This document shows, piece after piece, positions 48,064-58,457 of a DNA stretch of 64,000 nucleotides. The first letter of the stretch is position 1; each line of letters starts with the position of its first letter. The DNA comes from Acanthacorydalis orientalis (Eukaryota; Arthropoda; Insecta; Megaloptera; Corydalidae), in assembly GCA_034766995.1 (NCBI GenBank), contig CM068317.1, positions 25,437,501-25,501,500 on the forward strand, read 5' to 3'. The notes under the pieces were generated by a model that was given only the letters and a program-made list of their open reading frames with translations, made no database searches and was not told the origin of the DNA. The translations under genes and the position numbers were made by a program.

Positions 48064-48530
48064 CAAAAAAAAGACATACAACGAAAAGCACCTCCCTACG
48101 ATTGACGAGTTTGTCCACCGACAAGCTAGCCGTTTGTACGAGCGCGCGAGATCCAGCAAAAACGCCCTGGTCCGTGGACTGGGCACCAACGACCTCGTCG
48201 CCGAGCACTGCTCCCATCAGCGGCCTAGAACTATCAGCGAACTAGCCTGCTGATGGCGTTAATGTGAGGCGATTGATGGTCACTGACCCGGCGTCTGCCA
48301 CTCACAAAAGTCAGTAAGAGGTCTGTCTTCATCGGCTGACCTGAAGCTCCGCTAACTTATCACTAAGAGGCGACCTCCTGAAGGGGGTCATGGAAAATGC
48401 TCTAAAATTTGTGAATGTCCACCATTCCAAGCAACACACCAGGATTATGAGCTGCTCGAGTCGTGAGCGCATACGCTCGGTACTCCAGTCAAGCAAAGGC
48501 CCTTCAGGCCCGCGCTACTTCTTTAACAAC
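48062..48530 (+). mobile_element. C-terminus and 3' UTR of a Jockey-like LINE
   Basis: An open frame gives NEKHLPTIDEFVHRQASRLY and ERARSSKNALVRGLG before a stop at 48253. This matches the conserved extreme C-terminus of Jockey-clade reverse transcriptase ORFs (..TI..FV...A..FYER......L). It is followed by a GC-rich 3' UTR to ~48530. It is 5'-truncated at the TA microsatellite. Confidence 0.65.
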
Positions 48531-48884
48531 AAAAAGCATTTTAGAAGATTATTTACAAGCGTGTATGGAGAGATAAACGTCCTTTATTACCAATGGAAAG
48601 TAATTTAGAAGGAGTAACCTTTGAATCTTTTAATTATTGAAATGGTCTCGTTTTATTTTCAATAAACCTTGTATTCTACAAATAATACCAGTAATAATAA
48701 ATAAAAATAGTTCCAAGTGTTTCATACTTTATTTTATAATTTTTTTAAATATTTTGTGCTGTGATCTAATTTGCTTTAAAATTTGTAACATTTTTTTTAT
48801 CCTTCATTAAAAATTTGATTATGTTTCTATTGTATCAAAAACTAATTGTTTTTTTTTCTATGTAAATGAAAGGCAAATTTTTCA

Positions 48885-50709
48885 TAGGAAACAAAAACTT
48901 TATTAAACAGTATATTGTCCATTTTTTTCGATTACCCTTTGCCATCTTTCGGGAAACTCCATGATTCCGCGCTCAAAAAAGTTCTTAACTTTTTGGGCAA
49001 AAAACTGTTCCAAGAACGATTTGATATCTTTATCAGCAGTGAAGGTTTTACCATTCAATGGGTTTGGCGAAGAACGGAACAAATGGTGTCTGATGGTGCC
49101 AGATCTGCCAAAAATGGCGGATGTGATAACACATCCCATCCAACATTGCACAAATTTTTGACGCATGACCGAACTTCCATGTGGTCTAGCGTTATCATGG
49201 TGAAACACTCCACCTTTTTGATTCGTCAATTCTGGACGCATCTGTTTGATGACATCATTTAATTTATCCAGTTGCCGATAATACACGTTCGAATTGATGG
49301 TTTGTACCTTGGAAGCAGGGGAACGAAATAGCGGACAGACTGGCCTCATTAGGAGCCAGGTCCGCAGTGAAGGGGCCAGAGCCCTTCGTAGAGCTAGCGA
49401 GATGCAGGGCCAGGGGTGCCATTCGGGAGTGGGTCGAGTCAGAACACTCAGAATGGTGGTTAAAGATTGACGGTTGCCGTCAATCTAGGGTACTTTTAGG
49501 CCAGGCCCCAAATAAGGACTGGACCAAGAGAATCTATACAAGTGGCAGATCTTTCTCCCTGCTCCTGGTGCGAATTTTCACAGGACACGGGAGACTAAGC
49601 TACCACGAACATATACAAGATTGAAGGACGGACTGGAAGTGTAGATGGTGTGGGGGGAGGACGAGACCCCCATTTACCTTCCTGACGGAATGTTCGGCTT
49701 GGGTCAATTTATGGCGACGATGGTTTGGGGAGTTTCTCCTCACCGCAGCCGAACTAGGGTTATAAACTCGGGCAGGCTGATAAGCTTCTGCAAGGAAACG
49801 AGACTTCCTGAGTAGTTTTGATCAGCCGAAGGAAGGCATAACGGACTTCGGGTCTAAGTACCGGGAGGCAAGATAGCTTCCTCCTCCTCAAACATAATCT
49901 ATCTATATCCTTGGAAACAGCTTAAAATACACAATACCTTTGAAATCCCACCAGACTGACACCATAACCTTCCTTTGGAGAATATCTGCTTTTCAGGTGC
50001 TTTGAACGGGTTCATCACTCTTGTTCCACGATCTTTTTCGTTCGACGTTGTTGTAGACGATCCATTTTTCATCGCTTGTTATCATAAGTTTTAAAAATAG
50101 ATCATTTTCGTCACGTTTAAAAAAAGAATCGCAGATGTTAATGCACTTAGTGAGATCAATTTCTTTGAGCTCGTGTGGTACCCAAATATCGACCTTACTA
50201 ACATAACCAAGTCGTTTTAAACGGTTTTTAAAGCTTGATTTCCACATGTTAAGATTCTCGGAAATCTCTCGTGTCGTTAATAGCTGATTGGATTCGATCA
50301 ATGCGTTTACTTTGTCATCATCAACTTCGATTGGCCTTCCTGAGCGCGTTGCATCTTTAACATCAATATCTCCAGACCGAAATTTTTCAAACCAATTCTA
50401 ACACTGCCACAATTTTAAGGCATCGTCACCATACACATCACAAGTTTTTATGCGCTCGCACAGCGTTTTTTCCTTTTCAGAAATAATTCAGGAAAATATG
50501 ACGAAAATGTTGATTTTAATTTGCCATTTTGAAATTGACGGCAATCAAACAATTGTTAACAAAATCGTGCACTTTCTTCTCCTAAAACAATCTTGAACTG
50601 TCTGCTGTCAAGTTACATAATGAATGTGCGGTTTAGAATTAAGTTAGTTACATTTTAAGACATGTATGCCCATCTATTAGAAAAAAACGTATTTTTTTTG
50701 CCAGCCCAA
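48885..50709 (-). mobile_element. Mariner interrupted by a LINE
   Basis: The right end TTTTTTTTGCCAGCCCAA is bounded by TA. On the - strand: TTREISENLNMWKSSFKNRL (50270), ITSDEKWIVYNN (50070), VWWDFKGIVYFKLFP (49930), then the LINE, then NSNVYYRQLDKLNDVIKQMR (49290), FHHDNARPHGSSV (49210) and RWQRVIEKNGQYTV (48905). All parts are in the right order, so the LINE inserted into an already present mariner. Stops show it is dead. Confidence 0.88.
49307..49920 (+). mobile_element. LINE 3' end (590 bp) with 12 bp target duplication, nested in the mariner
   Basis: Target duplications CCTTGGAAGCAG (49307-49318) and CCTTGGAAACAG (49909-49920) bound it. The frame opens GNEIADRLASLGARS, the last conserved block of a retrotransposon RNase H domain (GNE..AD), continues to HGRLSYHEHIQD, and a shifted frame keeps a CRWCG Cys motif. 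The 3' UTR ends AAGATAGCTTCCTCCTCC. The insert has lost everything upstream of RNase H. Confidence 0.87.
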
Positions 50710-51159
50710 TAGTACAAAACGATTAATAAACATTGACTTTAGTAAATTATAAAATAATTTAAAAGAGCATCGATAAGTTTCAGTGTTCTCATAGTCCATC
50801 TTTATTAAAAAATAATTGAATGGACTTTATTCTTAAAAGTTATTCTTAAACGTATTTATGGTTAATGTTATTAAACATCAGACATATGTTAACATTTACA
50901 TTCGTTTCTCTTTTTTTAAATTATAATTCAGAGAGCGTATTTGTGAATGCTATCATAATTAAAAGGTAACTGTTATCAATTTAGAACAGTGAAGAACATT
51001 TCATAAAACATATTTTTTCATAATTTGTTAGCAAAAAAAAAAATAAAAAGATCCAGTAGGGATTTAAACGAAGCTTTCACATTTGTCTTCCTTTAACTGT
51101 TACCTCGAAGAGATTACCAATAAGTTGTATAAATAGGGAAATAAATTTCTGATAAGTAC

Positions 51160-51670
51160 ACGTCGTAAAGTTTGCACTTGAATATAATTAGAATTATGCG
51201 CACGTCGTCGTGTAATATCTTATAGAGTGACTTAACAGTAACAACGAACATAAGACGATGTTGGAAATCGGCGTTGTATAAACAATGAGGCACGTTCTGA
51301 AAACACGTACAAACTGAGTTAGATAATAACAGAACTACTAATAAGAAGACCGGCGATAATGCTGGATGCATGTGCGCGCAAGGGAGACGGTTCTCTGTTA
51401 GACTTCACCGGTAACGTGTTTATTGCTCGCCGTGTTTACTCACCCCCAACAGTTATGATGTTTGCGTACGAACGTGTTGAACACGAATTATATCCGTTCG
51501 CACACACACACACACACACACAGAATGTACGAACGCCAGACGGAACAAGAAAAAAATATTGTCGCGTTTATCTCGATTTCGAATCTATCATTATTTCCGA
51601 ATCCGTCCATTTGTTGGCGTGCCGTAAGAGAAATTTTACATCAAAGTGCGAGATGGATTAATTGTATATA
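51160..51670. promoter_or_regulatory. CpG-rich block around the candidate alternative Ret first exon
   Basis: GC content rises sharply (GTGCGCGCAAGGGAGACGG, CACCGGTAACGTG, CTCGCCGTG, CGTACGAACG) and a (CA)10 run lies at 51503-51522. On the - strand about 150 bases upstream of the ATG at 51371 contain no other ATG. This suits an internal promoter plus 5' leader, but no core promoter motif is clear. Confidence 0.35.
51314..51371 (-). CDS. Candidate alternative first coding exon of Ret (signal peptide)
   Basis: From ATG at 51371 the - strand reads MHPALSPVFLLVVLLLSNSV, a textbook signal peptide (short n-region, FLLVVLLL core, small residues for cleavage). After a T it meets GTACGT, a possible donor, leaving phase 1. 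The next Ret exon (41602) needs exactly one incoming base; joined, the codon would be TCA (Ser). The product would be a Ret lacking the first cadherin-like domains. Read through without splicing, the ORF extends to 51114 with no known domain. Unproven. Confidence 0.35.
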
Positions 51671-51784
51671 AGTACAAGGTCGGTACTCTTTGAAAAAAAA
51701 GCGAATACTTGTTCATTATAAAAAGCGCCATAAAGTCTGTTACCTTGAGAATAATTTTAAACTATAAAAGGTGTAATGGTACCG

Positions 51785-52197
51785 TAAGGTGGTAGGAAAG
51801 AATTGTGATTTTTATTTTCCGAATTCTAAACTTATTTTTTTCAATGAAAATGTCATTTCATCGAATTCATGTTAATATTAAAGTGCATTTTTCAGTCTGT
51901 TTTTTAGTAACATCGACTTTGGTTTTATTATTGATTTTGCTTCAAATTGAGCTATTGAATTAAAGATTGAAAAGAAGCAAATAAGAGCAATTTTTTGAGT
52001 TCAAAACGAGTGGTAAATTAGCAGAAACTGCTCGTGTAAACTAAACGATGCTTTTAGTGTGGGTACTGTTAAGTAACGTACAGTGCAGTGATGGTTCCAA
52101 AAATTTCGTGCTGAGGATGAGAGCCTTGAAGATAAGGAAGGTCGTGGGCGTCCTCCTTAAGTTCATAACGATCAACTGAAGTCGTTAGTTGAATCTC
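51785..52197 (+). mobile_element. 3'-truncated N-terminal mariner copy
   Basis: Begins AAGGTGGTAGGAAAGAATTG and is collinear with the 38648 copy (KRSKQEQFF.. region near 51970, FRAEDESLEDKEGRGRPP near 52110). It breaks off after the GRP segment at ~52197. Confidence 0.75.
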
Positions 52198-52397
52198 TTT
52201 CTGGATCGTTGTGTATTTCTTGACTGTCAATATTTTTGTTGTGTTTCTATACTGTCTATCTTTGTAAAATTTATTTATCACATTTTCATTCCAAATTCTT
52301 TAATCTCGCTATTGTAAATGTCTCTCTTTTCTATCCGTTAAGATCCGAATTTCAGTGTTCAGTATCAGAAGTAAAAATTACTTTAAAATCGCCGCTA

Positions 52398-52510
52398 GCC
52401 AGTGCATACGATACAAATTTTACTATCGTAGTTGGCCAGTATATACGATACGAATTTCATCTATCGTAGCAGGCCAGTGTATATGATCGAGTTTCATCTG
52501 TCTCTCGCGC
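52398..52510. repeat. Three-copy ~38 bp tandem repeat
   Basis: Units begin GCCAGTGCATACGATAC, GCCAGTATATACGATAC and GCCAGTGTATATGATCG at 52398, 52435 and 52473, each continuing (A/G)AATTT(T/C)A(T/C)CTATCGTAG with decay in the last. The CpG-containing sequence TACGATA / TATCGTA recurs as short inverted pairs. Confidence 0.8.
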
Positions 52511-53201
52511 TGTCAACAGACAGAATCCGTTAAAATGTTTGTTAGTCTACAGATACAATTTTTCACAGATAACGACCGCATGCGATGCGCAACAATCCTT
52601 TTTTGTTTTGCAAACTCACGGCGTTCGTTGCATCCGTGGAAATAGACTGGTTTTCGGGTCTTTTATGGCTCCCGGCACTGTAGCGACGCTCAGGGCTTTT
52701 ACAATTCTTTTACCTCACGGTAAGCTCATGCGCAAACGTGGTTCAAAAAAAAAACAGATACAATTCAAAATAGGATCTGCGTTGGTCATTATTAAATAAA
52801 ATACACCTATCATTAAATTAATAAGTGTGTGCAGTTTGACATTACAGAAGGTCTGCATATGTTTGCTGCACCAACTCACACTTACACTATCTATTCTGTT
52901 CTTTTTTCATTTCTTGTATACATCTTTGAAGTCTCTGAATTATTTAGAATTTACGATCTGTGAATTATTTTCGTAAGTAAAAAAAAAGATATATAAACAC
53001 TATATTTATTCAACAAAGCAGAGTATAAAATTACTGAAACGTTTTTAAGAAAGTCTATACCAATTCTGTCATCCCGCCAATGTGGTTAATAATTTATTTA
53101 TAACAGGATGATCCAACTAACCATAGTTTGTAAATCATTCCATTTGTGTTATTTCTTTTTATTTGTTATTTAAATGTCTTTCAGGAAATTGAATTCATTT
53201 A

Positions 53202-53235
<34 letters not shown>

Positions 53236-53250
53236 GGAGATATATATATA

Positions 53251-53534
53251 TAGTGACGCACTTTAGATTTAATCTTAGAGGGGGGTGAGTTGAACAGACA
53301 TTTTTTTTAATATGAATTGAATAAGATTCAATAGGTGATTATAAAAAAATTATTTAAAGAATAAAATCCAGTTTTATTTTTTTACAAAGCTCGAATTATT
53401 TCAGCCCTGATTATATATATATATATATCTGTAGGAGCATTTTTGCGAGATGATTTTGTTTTGTTTTCTAGTGTTTTTTTACTTTTCTTTTAGAGGATGT
53501 TAAGGTCCTTTGCATTCCCCTGGGTGTGCCACTG
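53251..53534. mobile_element. Possible MITE embedded in TA/GA microsatellites
   Basis: The left end TAGTGACGCACTTTAGATTT and the right end, read inverted, CAGTGGCACACCCAGGGG share an AGTG(A/G)C(G/A)CAC start. Both ends face TATATATA. About 284 bases lie between, with no ORF. The terminal match is short, so this is tentative. Confidence 0.35.
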
Positions 53535-53702
53535 TATATGTGTGTATATATATATATATAGAGAGAGAGAAATAGGTAAAGAGGAAGAATGAAATTAGAG
53601 AGAGATCAAAATCCAACTTATCAATAACCGATAACTCTTAGTGAAATTCAATTCATTTTGAGTAACAGTATTAATGCATGTAGACACAATACACACACAC
53701 AC

Positions 53703-53709
53703 TTATATA

Positions 53710-53756
<47 letters not shown>

Positions 53757-53783
53757 ATATATATATCCATATATATATTTATT
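53703..53783. repeat. (TA)n/(TG)n compound microsatellite
   Basis: About 20 TA units, TGTGTG, then further TA runs. Confidence 0.94.
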
Positions 53784-53819
53784 ATGTATATATGTAAATG
53801 TGTGTGTAAATGCAATCAT

Positions 53820-53930
53820 ATTTTGTCACCGTGCGCGCGGTCCGACCACGCGGCCGGATGGTTTGATCAGTGGGCGTTTTGGCTAACAGACGAGTGACGG
53901 TGGTGACGATCAACGCGCATAATTGATTTT
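53820..53930. promoter_or_regulatory. CpG-dense islet in Ret intron
   Basis: CACCGTGCGCGCGGTCCGAC and CACGCGGCCGGATGG are among the most CpG-dense stretches in the window. No domain or transposon is recognised. Possible regulatory DNA. Confidence 0.28.
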
Positions 53931-54111
53931 ATATAAAGTCTATCTGCGATATCGAGTTTCGTGGAAAAATGAGAATAACAATAGCGCTTTAAATTAACAA
54001 CGGGTAAACAGCGAGTCAATTAATTTTAAAAGTGGTTACGCGTTACATACAATTACATTATCCCTTTTTATCTTCTTTTTGAACCCTTTTATGCTCACTG
54101 TACGTACGTGC

Positions 54112-54146
<35 letters not shown>

Positions 54147-54439
54147 GTACACATATTAGTTATATGTATAAATTTTTGCTGAATAATATTGAAGGTTAAC
54201 ATAACGAACCTTGGTTGAATTTCTTAAATATCATCGTACGACCTTTCATGCCAATTATGTTAATCTTTCAGATCTGTCGTTTTACCTGACACGCATACTG
54301 CACGCGTATAAAAATAAACAATAGAGAAAACCGTTCGTATAAATAATAAAGCCACCGTTAATTACGATAATAAAATAACGAAATTAATAATAATAACGAT
54401 AATGTGGTCGTTGCAGCGCCGTTAAATCGTTACTTCGAC

Positions 54440-54890
54440 GAAATTAACTGTGTGTATGTATAAGAGAGCGAGTGTTGAGAATGAAATATCGTTAATATCC
54501 GGTCGACGTCACGTGCGAAAGGTTACAAACTTGTGATTTCTTAGATGGCTGCCCGAAATAATATCGATTGTACATGCATATTAAGATTCGCACGTGTATG
54601 TGTATGTGGGTATTTTATAAGTAGAGATCCAGTGGAAAATCACTCTTTGGACAGTGACGTCTCTGTTTCAGCGAACGGTGACGAATGTAGTTGCGACGAC
54701 GTCGTCGACGTCGCCGGAACACTTGACCGAGTTCTTAGGTAAACATAAGTCGACGGCGGCGACGTTCTGTTTGCTTTTTATTAAGACTCGTGTTGCGTAA
54801 CGGTTGCCGCAACGCGTCGGTATCGTTGCTGAGGCACGGATCAACCGTACATCTGCAGTGAACACTGACTTCCGGTTAATCAGTGAGTTG
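54440..54890. promoter_or_regulatory. CpG-rich intronic island, possible promoter or enhancer
   Basis: Includes CCGGTCGACGTCACGTGCG (an E-box CACGTG), GCGACGACGTCGTCGACGTC (palindromic), GTCGACGGCGGCGACG and GCCGCAACGCGTCGG. Open frames exist on both strands but mutual overlap and lack of domains make coding unlikely. It lies upstream (Ret orientation) of the candidate first exon at 51371, 3 kb away. Confidence 0.35.
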
Positions 54891-55084
54891 AAAATGAATT
54901 GAAATTTACCTTGAAACGATATTTATCAAGTTTAATCAGTTTTGTCCGATCATAAATTATATTTATTCCAAGTCATACAAAGTTATCTTTATCCATATAG
55001 TATAATTATATATTTTGGAAATTTCATTGAAAACCGTTGTTTTTTTTGTGCTTCTCGAGTATTTATTCCAATAACAAAATATAT

Positions 55085-56180
55085 TAATACATTAATCAAA
55101 GTATTTTCCCTCGGAAGATATGACTTCTTCCCACTTTTCGGGCAGAAGTTGAATTCCGTAACGAAAGAATGGTCTGTCTTTTGAGCAAATCTATTCAATA
55201 ATCCAATTTTCGACTTCTCAGTAGTTATGGAAATGTGTATCTTCCAAAGTGCGTTGCATCAATCGGCACAGATCGTAATCGGTTGGAACCAGATCGGGAG
55301 AATAACTGGGTGCAGGAGAACCTCCCATTCGAGCTCCATCAGTGTTTGTTTCACGGCTATAGTAACATGAGGCCGAGCTTTATCACAGAGAAGAATTATT
55401 TTTCAGTAATTTGATGAAATTGATGGTCGTTTTTTCATCAAATTATCATTCACACGCTCCAATTGTTGTCGATAACGTTCATCGGTGATTGTTCCCTTCG
55501 ATTTCAACAGCTCGTAATACACTACATCATCTATATCCCAGCAAATAGCGAACATTCCTTTGTGACCGTGGATGTTTAGTTTTGTTTTCGACGTTGATGA
55601 TTGGCCAGGATCAACCTACGATTTCTTGCGTTTCGGATTGTCGAAATAGATCCATTTTTCATCGTCGGTCACGATACGCCACAAGAAACTCTTCTTTTTA
55701 TGTCTTGCAAGCAAAGAAATCGAGATGTTTAAACGATTAGCAATGGAATTTTCGGTCAATTCATGTGGTAGCCATCTCTCTTCTTTTTGGAACTTTCCCA
55801 TGGCTTGTAAACGTCGTAAAATGGTTCACTTATCGACTTGGAGCTGCTGAGCCAATTCTTCGAGTGTTTGAGCAGGGTTTTCTTTCAATAGAGCTCGCAG
55901 TCGCTCATCTTCGAACTTTTTCGATTGGCCTGGCTGTTGTTTGTCGTGAACGTCACAATTACTACTTTTGAATCGTCGAAACCAATTTCTACATACTGTT
56001 TTAAATGAAGCAGGTTCACCATAAGTTTTCGAAAGTAATCGATAAGCTTAAACTGCACTTTTTTCAAATCAAAGTAGTGTAGAAGTACACATCGGAAAAA
56101 ACAACTTATCGCGCTCCATTTTAATTTGGTTATAGAAAAGCACTTGTGTAAACAAAGGATGGCGTCTGATTACTAAATTT
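55085..56180 (-). mobile_element. Dead mauritiana-like mariner transposase
   Basis: The - strand starts MERDKLFFPMCTSTLL at 56119 and shows FKTVCRNWFRRFKSSNCDVH (55990), GKFQKEERWLPHELTENSIA (55790), IVTDDEKWIYFDNPKRKKS (55660), GTITDERYRQQLERVNDNL (55490) and RPHVTIAVKQT (55360). Stops interrupt it. Ends are not clear: I did not find convincing terminal repeats. Confidence 0.82.
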
Positions 56181-56292
56181 TAGTGGGAAATGTTTACACA
56201 TCAAAATGACATAAGAGATATCTGTCATTTCCCACAGCGTACGCATCTAGAGCCATCTACACGTGACCAGCGGCTTTCAATGCATTCTCCTA

Positions 56293-56371
56293 ATATATAT
56301 ATATATATATGTATATGTATGTATATATATATATATATATGTATGTATATGTATATATATATATATATATA
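56293..56371. repeat. TA/TATG microsatellite
   Basis: TA runs interrupted by GTATGTATATG, about 79 bases. Confidence 0.94.
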
Positions 56372-57088
56372 AAATTTAAATGAGCATGGATTATAAATAA
56401 AATAGTCAATCAAAAAGTGAGGCAACTATTTGAATTTTTAAACTTATACACATTCTATACAATTTAATATTCTTCAGTTTTAAACTTTTATATTTTTGAC
56501 TTGATTGCTTTTCGGTTAAAAATATTTTTTTAACTTTATTTTGTAGCTTGAACTGAAACCGTTTAAATAAATTTCGTTCAGCTTTCTCAGTTAAATGAGA
56601 AAAAGAATTATCAGAAATAATCGCATTGTTGCGGGAAAATAAATAGCATATAAAATGTGTATATTCTTCTTTGTATAAATAATTATTAACTTATCTACTC
56701 ATTTTTATTTTAAAAATATAAATATTTTTCTTCGAGAATTTGAAAATATTATTTAACTAAAATTATAATATATTGGAAAACATTTTTGATGTAGCTATAA
56801 AATTTCACTATCAAAAAAATAATTGTATTGTTTAAACTGTATATTCAATTTACGTTTTTAATTTCATAAATAAATATCTATTCAGTAATGATGAAAAGAG
56901 CATTTTTAAAACATTATTAAGTCTTATACTTGAAAAGAAAGTTGTTCTGATGAATTTAATATTTAATGTTTCTCATTAAGAGGTTAGTATATCACGGCAC
57001 GAATTTCAAACGATGTTATCTTATTTATCATCTGTATAATTAACACTTTTCATTCAGTCACATTCTAAATAATTCAAAACGTACTTAC

Positions 57089-57257
57089 TCAATACGAGGA
57101 ACGTCTGCACTTCCCCTTTGTGGTCGTTCTCATTCACTGTATAACTGAGATTTAATAAATGATCAACGTCGTCTAACAGCTCCACCGTAAAGTTGTTCAC
57201 ATCCGGCGAATCGAGGTCTTGTATAATCAACAGTTCGCTGAAGTGAAGCTCTTTTCC
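57089..57257 (-). CDS. Ret: Ret exon: cadherin-like domain
   Basis: Encodes GKELHFSELLIIQDLDSPDV, then LNLSYTVNENDHKGEVQTFL, an acidic extracellular segment with an NLS sequon. It opens in phase 0 directly after NAFVKK of the previous exon (65-base intron) and leaves one base (A) before gtaagt, which the 41602 exon completes as Thr. Upstream and downstream joins agree. Confidence 0.9.
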
Positions 57258-57322
57258 CTGTAAAAATTACAGAATCTTCTGTTTGTATTTGAATTCTTAT
57301 TTATATAAATATGAACGCTTAC

Positions 57323-57612
57323 TTTTTTAACGAACGCGTTCCGCAAATACACATCCAAAACGAGAGGAAACTGTGGAACTGGCGGATTGTCATTCTCGTC
57401 GCGTACAAATACTTTCAGAGTCTTTGTAATCGAATTGTTCACTTGTCGTGGACCGGTGACGATACACAACAAAGATATATTCATCTTAGGACCAACCGTG
57501 TACCTTTTCTGATAGTCTGATTCATCTTTTGGATGAAAATCACGTTCTAATGCATGCTGCGTATGGATCAACCATTCCGAATCGATTTTTTCGACAGTCA
57601 CGTTTCCTTCTC
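57323..57612 (-). CDS. Ret: Ret exon: cadherin-like domain with DENDNPP motif
   Basis: Encodes VTVEKIDSEWLIHTQHALER, MNISLLCIVTGPRQVNNSIT and KVFVRDENDNPPVPQFPLVL. DENDNPP is the classic cadherin calcium-binding linker and RET is the receptor tyrosine kinase that carries cadherin-like repeats, which fits the kinase exons far downstream. The acceptor is ttttcag, the donor gtaagc. Confidence 0.94.
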
Positions 57613-58457
57613 CTGAAAATAAAACAATTTAGAAAATGTTATTTTAGTAAAATAATTGATTAAAATAGCATTCTGTATCACATCGATTATCGTTATTAAA
57701 ATAAAAAAATATCGCAACGATATTATTTATATCATTAGATTTCAATCAAAATGTAAATAAATAGTACATGGTCTCATAATTTACCATAATCATAAATAAC
57801 TATTATTAAAATATGAAGGTTGTTAAATTTATTTTTTTAAAAAAATAAATAATACCTCAAACCATTACTTGTAATAAAAGTATTTTTATACAACGTCTAT
57901 TAACCCTTTTCACTCACAAGGCCAGCTGTGCTAGCCATACATTTAAAGGCGTTCTACTCCTACGACCAGTGTCACTGCCCACATTTTATCATTTACTGAT
58001 AAAAACTTTTATAAACGTTCGTCCATCAATGTCATCGGGTGTTTATACTTTTCTATGTTTATCATTATTTTATCCTAATACGTAGAATACAAACTTCTGA
58101 TCTGCTATATAGCCTAATTGCTCGGAATGCAAAAGTTTAATGATTTTGAAAGTTTTTAAAACTTTTTTAAAAAATATTTAAAAAATTAACACTAGACAAT
58201 TCTGTGATTTTTTAAATATTATGTTTAAATATTAAATAATATAAAAACATTTTATTAATGTGCAGTTTGAGATATTAATCTGATAATCTAGTACAGCACT
58301 GATTTTAAAAAAGATACTGTGTATTTTACACTACTCACTACAGAAGTAAAACTTACTTATGCATAATCTACATACACACCAGATAGGAAGCAGATTAGGT
58401 TTATGAGACAATTCTCAATGGGCATATACCCAATTTATTGAATATTTTGATTTATTA

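Larger units (their letters stand above)
41603..57088 (-). other. Ret intron, 15.5 kb
   Basis: Contains the mariner/piggyBac nest (43147-46351), a MITE (47266), a mariner relic, two LINE 3' ends, a mariner split by a LINE (48885-50709), the candidate alternative first exon (51351-51371 region) with CpG-rich DNA, a truncated mariner (51785), a small tandem repeat (52398), a possible MITE (53251), CpG-rich blocks (53820, 54440) and a mariner at 55085. 41603-43140 and 56420-57088 are plain AT-rich sequence. Confidence 0.85.

Noticed and set aside
51359..51661. 100-residue + strand open frame through the CpG-rich block
   Set aside because: It includes a (CA)n repeat translated as Thr-His, no domain; the opposite strand carries the better signal-peptide candidate.
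54545..54865. Open frames on both strands in the CpG-rich island
   Set aside because: 65 residues each, overlapping antisense, no domain; more simply explained by high GC lowering stop frequency.
57899..58190. TTAACCCTTTTCACTC resembling a piggyBac end
   Set aside because: No matching inverted end near the next TTAA at 58187; chance or too decayed.
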